A DNA stretch of 64,000 nucleotides. Origin: Eustoma russellianum (taxonomy: Eukaryota; Streptophyta; Magnoliopsida; Gentianales; Gentianaceae). The first letter of the stretch is position 1, and every line of letters starts with the position of its first letter. Below are positions 44,766-56,217 of this stretch, piece after piece. The DNA lies in contig AP025051.1 of the NCBI GenBank assembly GCA_036186865.1, positions 22,598,370 through 22,662,369 on the forward strand. The letters are read 5' to 3'. The notes beneath the pieces are model-generated. The model searched no databases, was not told the origin of the DNA, and saw only the letters and a list, made by a program, of their open reading frames with translations. The translations under genes and the position numbers were made by a program.

Positions 44766-46600
44766 TTACAAACATTCTTGCTTCGTAGGTTTAAGTCCCA
44801 TTCCATTTGTCAATTTAGACATCTGATCTCTAGGCAAAGCTTTTGTAAGCGGATCCGCAAGATTCTCCTTTGATTTTATGTAATCAATGGAAATCACGCC
44901 ATTAGAGATCAATTGCTTAATGGTATTATGTCTCCGACGTATGTGTCATGACTTACCATTGTAGATGCTGCTTTGAGCTTGTCCTATAGCTGACTGACTA
45001 TCACAGTGTATGCTAATAGGAGCGATTGGCTTAGGCCAACATGGAATGTCTTCCAGGAAATTTCGAAGCCATTCAGCTTCTTCTCCAGCTTTGTCTAATG
45101 CTATAAACTCGGCTTCCATTGTGGATCGAGCTATGCATGTTTGCTTAGTGGATTTCCATGACACAGCACCACCACCAACAGTGAATAAATATGCGCTTGT
45201 GGATTTAGAGTCTTTGCAATCTGATATCCAGTTTGCATCACAGTATCCTTCCAATACTGCTGGATATCTTGTATAGTGTAATCCAAGATTCATTGTGTAC
45301 TTAAGGTACCTCATCACTCTATTTAGAGCTTTCCAATGATCTTCACTTGGATTACTGGTAAACCTGCTCAATTTGTTTACTGAACAAGCTAAGTCTGGTC
45401 TTGTACAGTTTGTTATGTACATTAGGCTTCCAATCACTTGTGAGTACTTCAATTGAGCTACTGGTTCACCTCGGTTCTCCCTTATGTGCATACTTAAGTC
45501 AAGTGGGGTTTTTACTGGTTTTGCATCAAACATATTGAATCGTTTGAGAACGGACTCAATATAATGACTTTGTGACATGATGAATCCTTCAGTTACCCTA
45601 GAAATCTTGATTCCTAGAATAACATTGGCAACCCCCATATCCTTCATGTCAAAATTCCGTGTTAACATCTTCTTGGTATTCAAGATGATGTCACGAGTAC
45701 TGCCCATGATTAACATGTCATCTACATAGAGACATACGATCACATAGGCATTAAGTGTGTTTTTGATGTAAACACACTTGTCACACTCGTTGATCCTGAA
45801 GCCGTTTGTCATCATTACCTGATCAAACTTCAAGTGCCATTGTTTTGGTGCTTGTTTAAGTCCGTACAAAGACTTAATAAGTCTACAAACTTTCTTCTCT
45901 TGTCCTGGCACAACAAACCCTTCTGGTTGTTCCATGTATATCTCCTCCTCCAAATCACCGTTCAAAAAAGCCGTCTTAACATCCATCTGATGGATTTCCA
46001 AGTTATAGACTGCTGCAATTGCGACTAGCACTCTGATTGATGTAATCCTTGTCACTGGTGAGTAAGTGTCAAAGAAATCAAACCCTTCTTTTTGTCGATA
46101 ACCTTTGGCTGCCAACCGCGCTTTGTATTTGTCGATAGATCCATCTTCTTTAAACTTCTTCTTGAAAATCCACTTGCATCCGAGTGGTTTACTTCCTGGT
46201 GGAAGATTGACCAGCTCCCAAGTGTGATTTTGAAGAATAGATTCTATCTCACTGTTTATTGCCTTTTTCCAAAATGGAGCTTCTGGTGTTGACATTGCCT
46301 CTGAAAAGGTCCTTGGCTCGTTTTCTACCATAAAGGTTAGAAAATCTGGCCCAAACGAAGTGGGTCTTCTGGCTCGCTTGCCTTGACGGGGTTCGTCAAT
46401 TTCTTGAGCCGTTGTATCCCGAGCTCGCTTACTCGTGCTGGTTTCTTCATCATTTCTATCTTTCTTTGGAAAGACGTCTTCAAAAAACACTGCATTTCTT
46501 GACTCCATGACAACATTTTCATGTATGTCAGGAATGTCAGACTTGTGCACCAAGAATCGATATGCACTACTGTTTGTTGCATATCCTATGAATATACAAT
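44766..46600 (-). pseudogene. copia reverse transcriptase and RNase H (one stop codon)
   Basis: An open stretch from about 46600 leftward. Linker SRNAVFFEDVFPKK, then RT: NHTWELVNLPPGSKPLGCKWIF, KARLAAKGYRQ, HQMDVKTAFLNGDLEEEIYM, LYGLKQAPKQWH and the catalytic LYVDDM. RNase H: GYCDANWISD, CIARSTMEAEF and IHCDSQSAI. A single TGA at about 44943 interrupts the frame after YNGKS. Conserved sequence continues beyond it (HIRRRHNTIKQL, KENLADPLTKALPR) to TAA at 44766-44768. The TGA probably arose from a CGA codon by C-to-T change at CpG. Confidence 0.9.
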
Positions 46601-47236
46601 CAATTGTTTTGGGCCCTATTCTGACTTGTCTTGGTTTAGGTACTGCTACCTTAGCCAGACACTTCCATACTTTTAAGTATTTGAAACTAGGTTTATAACC
46701 TTTCCAAAGTTCATAAGGGTTTTATCCATCTTTTTAGATGGAATTCTATTTAGAATGACGTTGGCGGAGAGAATTGCTTCCCCCCACAAGTTCTGAGGTA
46801 AACCCGAACTTATCAACATAGCATTCATCATCTCTTTAAGAGTTCGATTCTTGCGTTCAGCAATACCATTGGATTGAGGTGAGTATGGCGCAGTCGTTTG
46901 ATGAATAATGCCATGTTCTGAACATAATTCATTAAATGGTGCATCATATTCGCCACCTCTATCACTACGAATTATCTTAATTCGTTTGCTAAGTTGATTT
47001 TCAACTTCATTCTTATAATCCTTAAAAGCATTAACGGCCTCATCTTTGCTACTTAGCAAATAAACATAACAGTATCTAGTGCAATCGTCAATGAAAGTTA
47101 CAAAGTACTTTTTACCACCTCTTGTTTGCACAAACTTTAAATCACACACATCTGTATGAATTAAATCTAACACTTCAGTGTTTCTTTTAATCGAAGGAAA
47201 AGGAGCCTTAGTTATTTTTGCTTCAACACAAACTTG
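46601..47236 (-). pseudogene. copia integrase, one frameshift
   Basis: Core 47173-46673: LIHTDVCDLKF, TFIDDCTRYCYVY, IKIIRSDRGGEYD, PYSPQSNGIAERKNRTLKEM. The two catalytic Asp and the Glu of the DD35E triad are present. A one-base change near 46720 (before the expected PYELW) throws the C-terminal part out of frame; conserved sequence resumes upstream of the RT. In intact elements it inserts the DNA copy. Confidence 0.9.
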
Positions 47237-48749
47237 ACATTTTTTTCTTAGTCAAATTCAGTTTGGGCAACAAATCAAGATTAATCATTCTTTGAATTGA
47301 TTTGTAATTAACGTGTCCCAAACGTAAATGCCATAAACAAGAAGACTCAAGCATATAAGAAGAAGTAGATGCATTCTCATTAGCCACTACGGGCACAACT
47401 TTTTCTTTCTTGGGTACAATGGTAATAGCATTCATCCTAAACATTCTATCTGCCAAATACCCCTTCCCCAAGTACAACCCATTATTTGAAATAATAACTT
47501 TGTTAGACTCTAACACAAGTCTAAACCCATGCATCACCATCAAAACGCCAGAGATCAAATTCTTCCTAATATCAGGAACATGCAGAACATTCTGCAGAGT
47601 CAGAAACTTCCTAGAAGTCAACTTCAAAACAACATTTCCTTCACCTTCAATCTTTGATGAAGCATCATTTCCCATGTAAAGTTGTGCACCATCAACGGGC
47701 TTGTATTCTGTGAACATTGCCTTGTTTGCACAAACATGTCTCGTAGCTCCCGTGTCTAGCCACCATGCGTGCGGATTTCCCACAATGTTGCATTCACTCA
47801 CAACAGCACAAAGATCCAGATCTTCTGTTGCACCAACCAGATTCGCCTTTGCTTTCTCTTGCCTCTTCTTCGGCTTGCGACAGTCACTGCTCTGGTGCCC
47901 CTGAATGCCACAGTTGTAGCATTTTCTTGTGAAATTTTTGGCGATCTCTTTGCCTTTGTTGTTCACTCCCAACTTGCCTTTCTTTTTCTTCGTCGCCTCT
48001 GCGACATGAGCCTTTGCTTGACCAGAATATTGAGCAGACTTTTTCTCAGATCTGCGGTTGTCTTCTTCGATACGCAATCGAACGATCAGATCTTCCAAGG
48101 ACATCTCCTTTCGCTTATGTTTGAGATAGCTCCTGAATTCCCTCCACGAAAGAGGTAGGTTCTCAATCACAGCAGCAACAAGGAAAGATTCACTAAGGGA
48201 CATACCCTCTTCTTCCATTTCAGCCACTAACATCTGAAGTTCCTCAATCTGAGAAACAACAGTTTTGGAATCAGTCATCTTAAAATCAAGAAATTTACCA
48301 ATGATAAATTTCTTCGCACCAGCATCCTCTGTCCTGTATTTTTTGTCTAAAGCCTGCCATAAAGATTTTGCAGTCTTAAAGGTACTATACAGTCCATACA
48401 AAGAATTATCGAGACAACTTAAAATATGACTCAAACAGACATAATCACTATATTTCCATGCTTCAGCCATCAAGCTATTCTGCATATTAACGTTCTGATC
48501 CTCGACTGGTATCACCACTGGAGGATCCTCGGTCAGCATCTTTGCCAGCCCCAGAGTTGTTAGAAAGAACAACATCTTCTGCTGCCAACGTTTGAAGTAA
48601 CTGCCTCCAAACTTCTCCGGTTTCTCAACCTGTCCAACAACCGGAGCAGGAGCAGGAATGGCAGCGGGTGCAACTGGAACAACAGTGTTCACTTCCTCAG
48701 ACGGACCAAGGTGCACGCCGTTGAAGGAGTTCGAACTTTCGTCCTCCAT
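47237..48749 (-). pseudogene. copia gag, zinc knuckle and protease
   Basis: Start ATG at 48749 (MEDESSNSFNGVHLG), chosen over an upstream in-frame start because the first 40 codons look like leader sequence. Gag region: EKFGGSYFKRWQQKMLFFLTT, LSHILSCLDNSLYGLY, LWQALDKKY. Zinc knuckle CYNCGIQGHQSSDC (about 47920). Protease AWWLDTGATRHVC (about 47760) with the Asp-Thr-Gly active site. Pre-integrase SSCLWHLRLGHVNYKSIQ (about 47340). The frame is lost in a run of seven Ts (plus strand 47240-47246), a homopolymer slip, just before the integrase zinc-binding cysteines. Confidence 0.9.
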
Positions 48750-48884
48750 TTCAGATTCTGTAGGATAATACAGAAACAGAACAGGAAACACGCAACTGAT
48801 TAGTTTCGTATCAATAGAAGCTGTAGGCGCATAGAGAAAACGAAACAGATTACAGTATATAAAACGCACAGATCGTCTTAAGAA

Positions 48885-50168
48885 TGTTAGAAACTGTAAT
48901 CATAAAAGTGTACAGTGTGCGTTTGTGTAAATTGACGAAATACAATCAGAACCGAGGCGAGTCTAAGGACTCTGTCCTTAAGACGATTTGCTCCGGTACG
49001 AAGTGCCCAACCAGAAACAGCAAACGTCTCCCAGGATACAACGGCTATAGTTTATACGAAACGGCACAGCAACGTAAAGAACTCGGCAAACCTGTAGGAT
49101 GCTCTAATTTCTCGAACTGGAAACGCAACAACAGTGCAGTAGTATGCAAAAATTGAAACAGTGCAGTAGTATGCAAAAATCAAAAAAATTGAAGCGGTGA
49201 AAACGCAGAGTGCAGAGTGTAGTGTGTAGTGAAGAAAGCCTGGAGAATGAGGCAATTTATAGGCGGAAAGGATTAGGCGGTTAATCTCTAGATTAAACCG
49301 CAGCCGTCGGATCAAACAGTTCTCATCCACAGCCGTTAGATCGTAAACTACAGCAGTTTTAAACATAGACCGTCGGATGAAAAACTGCTGCCCAGATACG
49401 ATCTCAGCCGTTAGATCATGATCCGTGTAGACTACGATCCACAGCCGTTAGATCTAGATGAAGAAATCGCTGCCCAGATACGATCTCAGCCGTTAGATCA
49501 TGATCCATGTAGACTACGATCCACAGCCGTTAGATCATAATCCGTGTAGACTACGATCTATACCGTTAGATCTTGCAACGGTTATGATCAATAATATTTC
49601 AACCGTTGGATCACTTAATTTATTTTTCTGGAAAAATGTAAAAGAAAATTTTTCCAAAAAGACAAGAATGAGCCGGAGCCACGAGCCACGAGCCACGAGC
49701 CACGAGCCCGTGCCGGCCGGACGGCGGCGGCGGCGTGCGCGCGCGCATGTGTGGTGAACCTTGCCTGAGCTGTGTCCTGACTCCGTCAAAAACTTCTCAT
49801 ACCCAAGGGCACATTTTAGAAAGCTCCAACTTGAACTATATTTAGTGGCCTTTTCATCTCAAGTGGCTAATGTGGTATTCCACTTAAGGGGTGATGTGTT
49901 CACTCCTCAAGAGGCCACATCACCACTTTTCCAATTTCCTTCCAATTTTACTCCAACTTTGAGCATTAATTTCTCATTCACCCGGTATCCGAATCGAGTG
50001 ATTCAAAAGCCTAAAATCATCTACTCGTTACGTAGATAATTTAGAAATTTTTAGTTTCCGTTTTCGATTAACGAATACTAATCATAATTAAGCTCAAAAT
50101 ATGGTGGTTGTCAACTTTTAACAAACCCACTTGCCAAACTTTTCCAATTTACCTCAATTTCTCCAACA
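48885..50168 (-). repeat. 5' LTR of the copia element
   Basis: Sister of 42891-44217. The 82 bp repeat array is shorter by part of a unit and the ccacgag array has an extra copy, explaining most of the length difference. TATA box (minus strand TATAAATT) at 49255-49262 is the presumed promoter for the element. Sequence immediately inside the LTR (48884 leftward: TTCTTAAGACGATCTG on the element strand) does not match the usual initiator Met primer site. Confidence 0.9.
49255..49262 (-). promoter_or_regulatory. TATA box in the copia 5' LTR
   Basis: TATAAATT on the minus strand, in the context GCCTATAAATTGCC, conserved in the sister LTR at 43260-43267. Correct orientation for transcription of gag-pol. 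Confidence 0.65.
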
Positions 50169-50520
50169 GAAGTCATGAAAAAAAGTTTTGGTCTTCAAAT
50201 TCAGCTTGTATATCTTGCTTCAGTAGAGGTAACTCACGGCAATTAAGAGCTTAAAGCAGTATAAGACTCAAAAAGGACTCAAGCACAACCAGGACAAACT
50301 AAGAATCAAAGAAACAAAAAACTTAAAGCGATGTAATATGGCGGAACCAAAGAATTAGTTAAGGGTTGCTTTGGGCAATACTTAATAAAACTTGGTTAAG
50401 AATGCAATCAAAAGTTCATCCTAATGGTCTAAAATGCATAAAAATGTTACAAATTTGCTAGGGTTATGTTTGGTTACTCTTAGGAACTTTGGGTGTTAGG
50501 GTTATAATGTGAGCAGTGTT
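50169..50520. other. Sequence between the copia element and a chromovirus-type LTR; no gene seen
   Basis: AT-rich, begins with the gaag flank. Probably the 5' leader or LTR of the gypsy element whose gag lies at 41400-42650, but no LTR end or primer site could be identified. Confidence 0.4.
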
Positions 50521-51667
50521 GTAGCGACCCGTCTTGAACTCTATTGCACGAAATGGTTCACCCGCCATATTTCGTTAAGGAAAATATAAGTCGTCGATAC
50601 AAATCAATTATACGTCAGCAGTGTGAGGCAAACTGACATCAGCGAAAGGCAAAAAAATAAAATCCCAAATAAACTTCAATATAAACTGTCTAAGCAATAA
50701 TCGTAAATACTACAACTTCAAACTGATAAAGTACATGCAAAAATACTAAACTAGGATCCATAAGTGCAAAATCTGAAAAGAGTGCATAAACATAACTCCT
50801 CAGTCGCTCTTATGTCCTTAGTAGCCCGCTCCGACACGTCCTCAACAAACCCTAAGTCAAAGACCTGATTATCTGCAAGGTGGTGAAAAATAGGGAATGA
50901 GCGACAAAATATCTCCCAGAAAGTAACCTTCCAATGCTCATTATGGGACCATACACTTGGAAACAGGTATAATAGATAAGTAAATAACATATAAAGTAAT
51001 CAAGTTTTTATTTGCAAATAATTTTACCTTTCTACACTTACGATAGTACTGCAAGCAAATCAACGATATCAGAAAATAAAATAAACATACAGAGTCAGTC
51101 TAATGTTAGTCGCCAGTCAAAATCCGATGATGCAATTTTTAAATCGATGCAATGCGATATGATAACGATAAGATAATGATGTGATGCGATAACGATAACG
51201 ATACGATGCGATGGGCATAGTAATTTCCTTATAAGTAACTTATACCGCAAGTCTTACGGATCGATCACCCCAATGGTATGCCCAAGCGCTCTATCAAGAT
51301 AGTCAAATATGTCTCGGAGCTCCAATTGGCGGTCAATATGCCCGGGTGCTTTATCGAAATAGTTAAATATGTCCGGACGCTCTGTTTATCTGCGATCAAT
51401 CTAGCTCACCGATATAATTTCTGTGTAAGGATGAATTTCACATTATGCACGATTTTCAAAAATGGTTTTCAAAATATTAGATTTTTTTTAAAACAATTTC
51501 AAATATCGATATATACCAAGTGCGATGTTCAATACCGCTGGCCAACATAGCAAATATCGCAAAATATCACATTAGTCCAAAAACTAAACAATTTGCTAAG
51601 GAAATTACAAGGCGTCCAAATCGATACAAAAACACGTCAGCTATGTGATACAAATCGATGTCAGCGG
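50521..51667 (-). repeat. Chromovirus-type LTR sequence (two overlapping or nested copies), left of a Sirevirus
   Basis: Starts TGTAGCGACCCG (about 50521), like the solo LTR start at 8769. Shares the gggaatgagcgac context (about 50894) with the solo LTR and with 63358. Near 51575-51667 a second diverged copy of the early LTR sequence begins (gctaaggaaatta..., gatacaaatcgatgtcagcgg), resembling 50570-50650. An approximately 61 bp tandem repeat lies at 51274-51390 (tatgccc..gc.ctatc phrases). Interrupted at 51668 by the Sirevirus. Confidence 0.55.
51274..51390. repeat. ~61 bp tandem repeat, two diverged copies
   Basis: tatgcccaagcgctctatc..gatagtcaaatatgtc at about 51277 and tatgcccgggtgctttatc..aatagttaaatatgtc at about 51338. 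Confidence 0.7.
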
Positions 51668-54600
51668 TGTAGGATCTGCAAGACACCACTAGAAGGGGGG
51701 AGGGTTGAATAGTGGGTGCGCAAAATGTGGTTTTTAAATTTGTTTTAAACCAAAAACACAACTTCTGAAAACAGTTTCTGTTTTCAGGACCTGTTTTGAA
51801 ATGTTTTGAAAACTAGGTTGCTGGTCTTTAAAAATTCTGAAATTCAGAGACATTTTAGTCTCAGATGTTCTGGGTATCTCCTAAAAATTTCAGATTAAAA
51901 TTCAACCTCTAATCCCTTTAAAAATCGTTGATGGTCAGATTGCGCAAATCTGCCAGAAACGGTAGTCTGATTTGAAAAATTAATTTCTATTTAACCGTGA
52001 CTCCAAATGCTCTGAAAATTTAATGACTAACCCTTATTAGTTGTATTTAATTGGGTTGAAATAGTTTTGAAAAATTCTTTTGGGAAGATAGCCAAATACG
52101 TTCAAAGTCTCAACCTCTGCAAGCCTGAAAATCAAACTGCACTAGTCTCAGATCTTTTGACGTTTGAATGACTTATACTTGTCTAAAAGGGTTGAAACTT
52201 GCGCCAAAAGAACCTTAAGATGTATGGCTATGTTTCCTAAAAGTTTTGTGATTTTTGAAATTCGTTCACTATTTTTACGAACGTGATAAAAACGGTGCAT
52301 TTTGTTGGAAACTGAAAGTAAGTGCTGAAAGTAAAGAACACAAGGAATTTTATACTGGTTCGGTTAAAACAACCTACTCCAGTCTTCGAGGACACTTTCC
52401 TCGGTTAGCACTAATCACAAAACACAAATAACACCTTACCACATAGGGTTGATGGAGTTACACACCAACTCCAACCCTTTACAAACCTTGTAAATGACTA
52501 CAATGATCACGAACACCACCACCTTGCATGTGCAAGATTGATCACACCTTGATCAATCTTTTACAATAATGAAGAGTATATGGTGGTATGTAAGAGGCCT
52601 ATTCAAGATGTATGAATATGAATACAATATGCTTTTACAGAGAAGAAAGAAAGAAGTGTAGAAAGAGAGATTAGATGAAAACGTTTTGATCTTGTAAGCT
52701 TGTAAGACTTGCGTTGTATTTTGTTTACTCTCCTCTTTCCTTTTATCACTAGTGCCGCCCCCTTGATGCCTTCTCCTCGTCTTAAAAATTATCTTCTAAG
52801 TCCTTGGAAGAGTTTATTGCATCATTGTGACATTTCCTTGCTTACTTGGCAACTCTTCATTGGATGATCATTAAGCTCTTGCTTACTTGGCACTCATTGA
52901 TTAGATGGAAGTTGTCATCATTTGATGACTTGATAAATCTGAAAATAAACCTTAAAAACATGTTTCAATTAGCCATAAAAGTGTTGCCATAAGTCACATA
53001 ATCATCCCACATAATTAGCAAGACAAATAACTTCATTTTTCCTTATGAAAATCGGCCACATGCATGCTGAAATTTCAGCATGTGATTTTCACACTTAATT
53101 CAAATTTTTGCCAAGTTTGCATTTGATTTATTCCCTGAAAATAAAGAAGAAATCAATCATCATTTAGTACATAACATTTCTACTAATTTTGGAATAAATA
53201 TTTGTCACCAAGAAGGCCATGAATTCGGCCAAGTACATTACACACATGTTGAAATTTTCAGCATGTGTGATATTTGAAAATATCACTTGATTATTTCCAT
53301 AAAATATTCAAAACATTGCCATAACATCTTTAAATTAATCCACAAAATTCAAAGTGGTAAATAGGGCATAATTAAGTAGCAAAAATCGGCCAGCTCTATT
53401 TTACACATGCTGAATTTTCAGCATGTGTCACAAATGTGACAAAGTTTGAAATATTACCTTATGTAGCTCCTTTCTTTATGTCACCAACATTGTATGCTTC
53501 ATTCTTGGCCAATCAAGATGCCAAAAAAGCTCCACATAGGCTCCAACATGGCTGTCTAGGCGTGTGATGATGAATATACATGTGCTGAATTTTATTTTTG
53601 TAAACTTTGTAAAATAGTGCACATATAATTATACACATATGGTATATTCCAATCAGCCCTTAATTGATTTTTCTAGAACACTTTAGAATGTATAGAATAT
53701 GTAAAAAGTGTCTAGATACATGTTATATTCCATGCCAAAAATGTTCCATGTGTCGTGTTCGTAGAAAACTGAATTTTCGACGTTTGTCGATTACCCGATT
53801 TTTCTCTGATTAAATTCCAAATTTTTGTACATGTTATGTTACACATAATATACATAAATTAAACTTTAATATTCAGCACTTAGGGCTGATTAAAGTGGTG
53901 CGACATGTGACAAAAATTGAATTTGGAATCTCCATAATTTGGCCTTAATTTGGGGTGATTTGTGTGTGCCAACATAGAATGATTTTATGGCTGTATATAC
54001 CATGTAAGCCACGAAATTTGTGGCCATTTTTGAAGTGTAGGGGCTGACCATCTATATATGGCAAGTACGTGACACGTTGGCGAAGTTTCGGTATTCACCC
54101 GATACGACAATTTTTGGTTTAGAACCTTTTAACGTGTCGTAATAAATTTTTCATCACCATGACTTATATCATATTATATAAGACCTGAATATACTCATAA
54201 ATATGAGTTAACTATAGTGGTGTGACGTTAACGTACGTACGTAAAATATATAACGTGTCAATAGTACGATGGAATATATGTGTATGTGCCTTTTTATAAA
54301 ATAATCTGAATATATATATATGGTAAAAAAGTGTAGCACGAGGGAGAAGAAGACTTTCCATTCTTCAATTTGTTGCCTTTGTGCCTTTTCCAAATATAGC
54401 TTCCTTTAATGAACTACTTAGTTTATTTAACTAAGTACTTCACTTAATGAATTAGTTTAGTGCATTAATGATGGCACCTGAAAATAATTCAAACACAACA
54501 AATGCTTGCCATTTGATGTAAGCTTTAAAGCTTCATGGCTCGTTAGTACGACAACATTATGTATGAACTATATAAGGCAAGTTTTATGCAAAAGCGTGTC

Positions 54601-54687
54601 ATGTCTTAAAATATGTCATGCATTTCTTTAGTACACGTTATTTAAATCATGCATTTTGTAATCACTCAAACCCCCTTTTCCTCTACA
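51668..54687 (-). repeat. 3' LTR of the complete Sirevirus
   Basis: TGTAGGATCTGCAAGAC...CCTCTACA. Palindromes at 53063-53082 (exact CATGCTGAAATTTCAGCATG), 53241-53269 and 53403-53428. TATA-like ATATATAG on the minus strand near 54055. The (TA)n run is reduced to a few units (about 54308-54320), unlike the sister LTR. Confidence 0.93.
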
Positions 54688-54915
54688 ATCTCCCCCTTTT
54701 TGATGATTTACAAAATAACCTATGGTCACGATTTAAATTTTATCGCTTCCCCTCCAATCATGCACAAATTCAAATTTTGAATTTCAAAATTCAAATTTCG
54801 AATTTTCTCCCCCTTCATTTGTGCAACCAATTTCTCTCTCCCCCTTAAATCATGCATTCTCTCCCCCTTTATTTTGGAAAGTCAATCAAAAATGCATGTA
54901 AATGTGGAAAGACAA
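54688..54915 (-). other. Multiple polypurine tracts between RNase H and 3' LTR
   Basis: Plus-strand ctcccccttttt (54690), ctcccccttcat (about 54807), ctcccccttaaa (about 54838) and ctccccctttat (about 54861). The first adjoins the LTR. Repeated tracts are a hallmark of Sireviruses. There is no room for an envelope-like gene. Confidence 0.8.
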
Positions 54916-56217
54916 TCAGATCAAATCAGCAGGAATCATGCCTAATTTAGAACGAAGATTTTCATACATGGCCTGATTTAATGCTTTAGTGAAGATGTCA
55001 GATACTTGTGCCTCAGTGCGTACGTGATCTATGACAATATCACCATTATTTACGTGATCACGAAGAAAGTGATAGCGTACTTCTATATGCTTGGCCTTAG
55101 AATGTAGCACGGGGTTCTTAGATGGGTTGATGGCGTTCATACTATCACAATATATATTTACCGTAATTCCAAAGTCAGAAAGTTGTTGTTTTATCCATGG
55201 CAATTGTGTGCAACAAAGACTAAGTGCCATGTATTCAGCTTCAGTGGTGGATAGGGCGACGCTGGCTTGCTTTTTAGAAAACCATGAAATAAGTGAATTT
55301 CCTATAAATTGGCAAGTGCCACTCATGCTTTTTCTATCTATTTTACATCCACTATAATCTGCGTTAGTGTAGGCATGCAAGTTAAATTCACAATCTTTAT
55401 CATACCAAATGCCTAAGGCGGGTGTGTGCTTAATATATCGAAATATTCTTTTCACGGCATTATAGTGAGATACCTTAGGTTTGCTTTGAAAACGTGCACA
55501 TATACATACAGTGAACATGATATCAGGCCTACTAGCAGTAAGATATAGCAAAGAGCCAATCATAGATCTATATAAGGCATTATCAAAATCCGTACCATGT
55601 TCATCTTTATCTAATTTAGTTGTGACACTCATAGGGGTCGGTGACGGTTTTAAATTCTCAAAATTGAACTTTTTAAGCATATCATTTATATATTTAGCTT
55701 GGCTTATGTGTATACCTTTACTCGTTTGTTTAATCTACAAGCCAAGAAAGTAGTTCAATTCGCCAACCATTGACATTTCAAATTCGGATTTCATGCAATT
55801 TTCAAAATCTTCAACAAGTTGATGAGAAGTAGAGCCGAAAATGATGTCATCAATATAAATTTGAATAATGAGTAAATCAGATTTATCTTGTTTTAAAAAT
55901 AAAGTACTATCTATAGTGCCTCTTTTAAAACCATTTTCTAAAAGGAAAGTAGCAAAACGATCATACCATGCTCTAGGTGTTTGCTTTAGACCGTATAATG
56001 CCTTCTTTAGTTTGTACACGTGATCGGAATGTTTCAAATCTTCAAAACCGGGTGGTTGTTTCACGTATACCTCTTCTTGTATAAATCCATTTAAGAATGC
56101 ACTTTTCACGTCCATTTGATAAAGTTTAAAATCTTTCATGCAAGCAATAGCAAGTAAAAGTCGTATGGCTTCGGGTGCAAATGTCTCATCATAATCAATT
56201 CCTTCTTCTTGATTATA
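54916..56217 (-). pseudogene. Sirevirus reverse transcriptase and RNase H (complete element), broken
   Basis: RT 56139-55735: YQMDVKSAFLNGFIQEEVYV, ALYGLKQTPRAWYDRF and the catalytic motif YIDDI (Val to Ile compared with the inner copy). It ends at a TAG (55735-55737) where the inner copy has Gln. Conserved sequence continues in frame as 55680-54916: SVTTKLDKDEHG, RSMIGSLLYLTASRPDIM, HAYTNADYSGCKIDRKSMSGT, VALSTTEAEYMALS, IYCDSMNAIN and the end LRSKLGMIPADLI. A TGA at 56218-56220 (after ARLVAQ) separates this part from the integrase frame. Confidence 0.92.

Larger units (their letters stand above)
42891..50168 (-). mobile_element. Ty1/copia retrotransposon (not Sirevirus), two LTRs
   Basis: 3' LTR 42891-44217 (1327 bp) and 5' LTR 48885-50168 (1284 bp), both TGTTAGAAAC...TCTCCAACA on the plus strand. 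Flanked by gaag on both sides (42887-42890 and 50169-50172). The internal region encodes gag, protease, integrase, RT and RNase H in copia order. Short LTRs, absence of the long gag coiled coil and different RT sequence separate it from the Sireviruses here. RT and RNase H phrases (ISDCKDSKSTSAYLF, SIYNGKS) recall the Bianca lineage, but that assignment is from memory and uncertain. Confidence 0.9.

Noticed and set aside
54688..54915. Possible envelope-like third gene of a Sirevirus
   Set aside because: Only 228 bp separate RNase H from the LTR and they contain purine tracts, not a frame.
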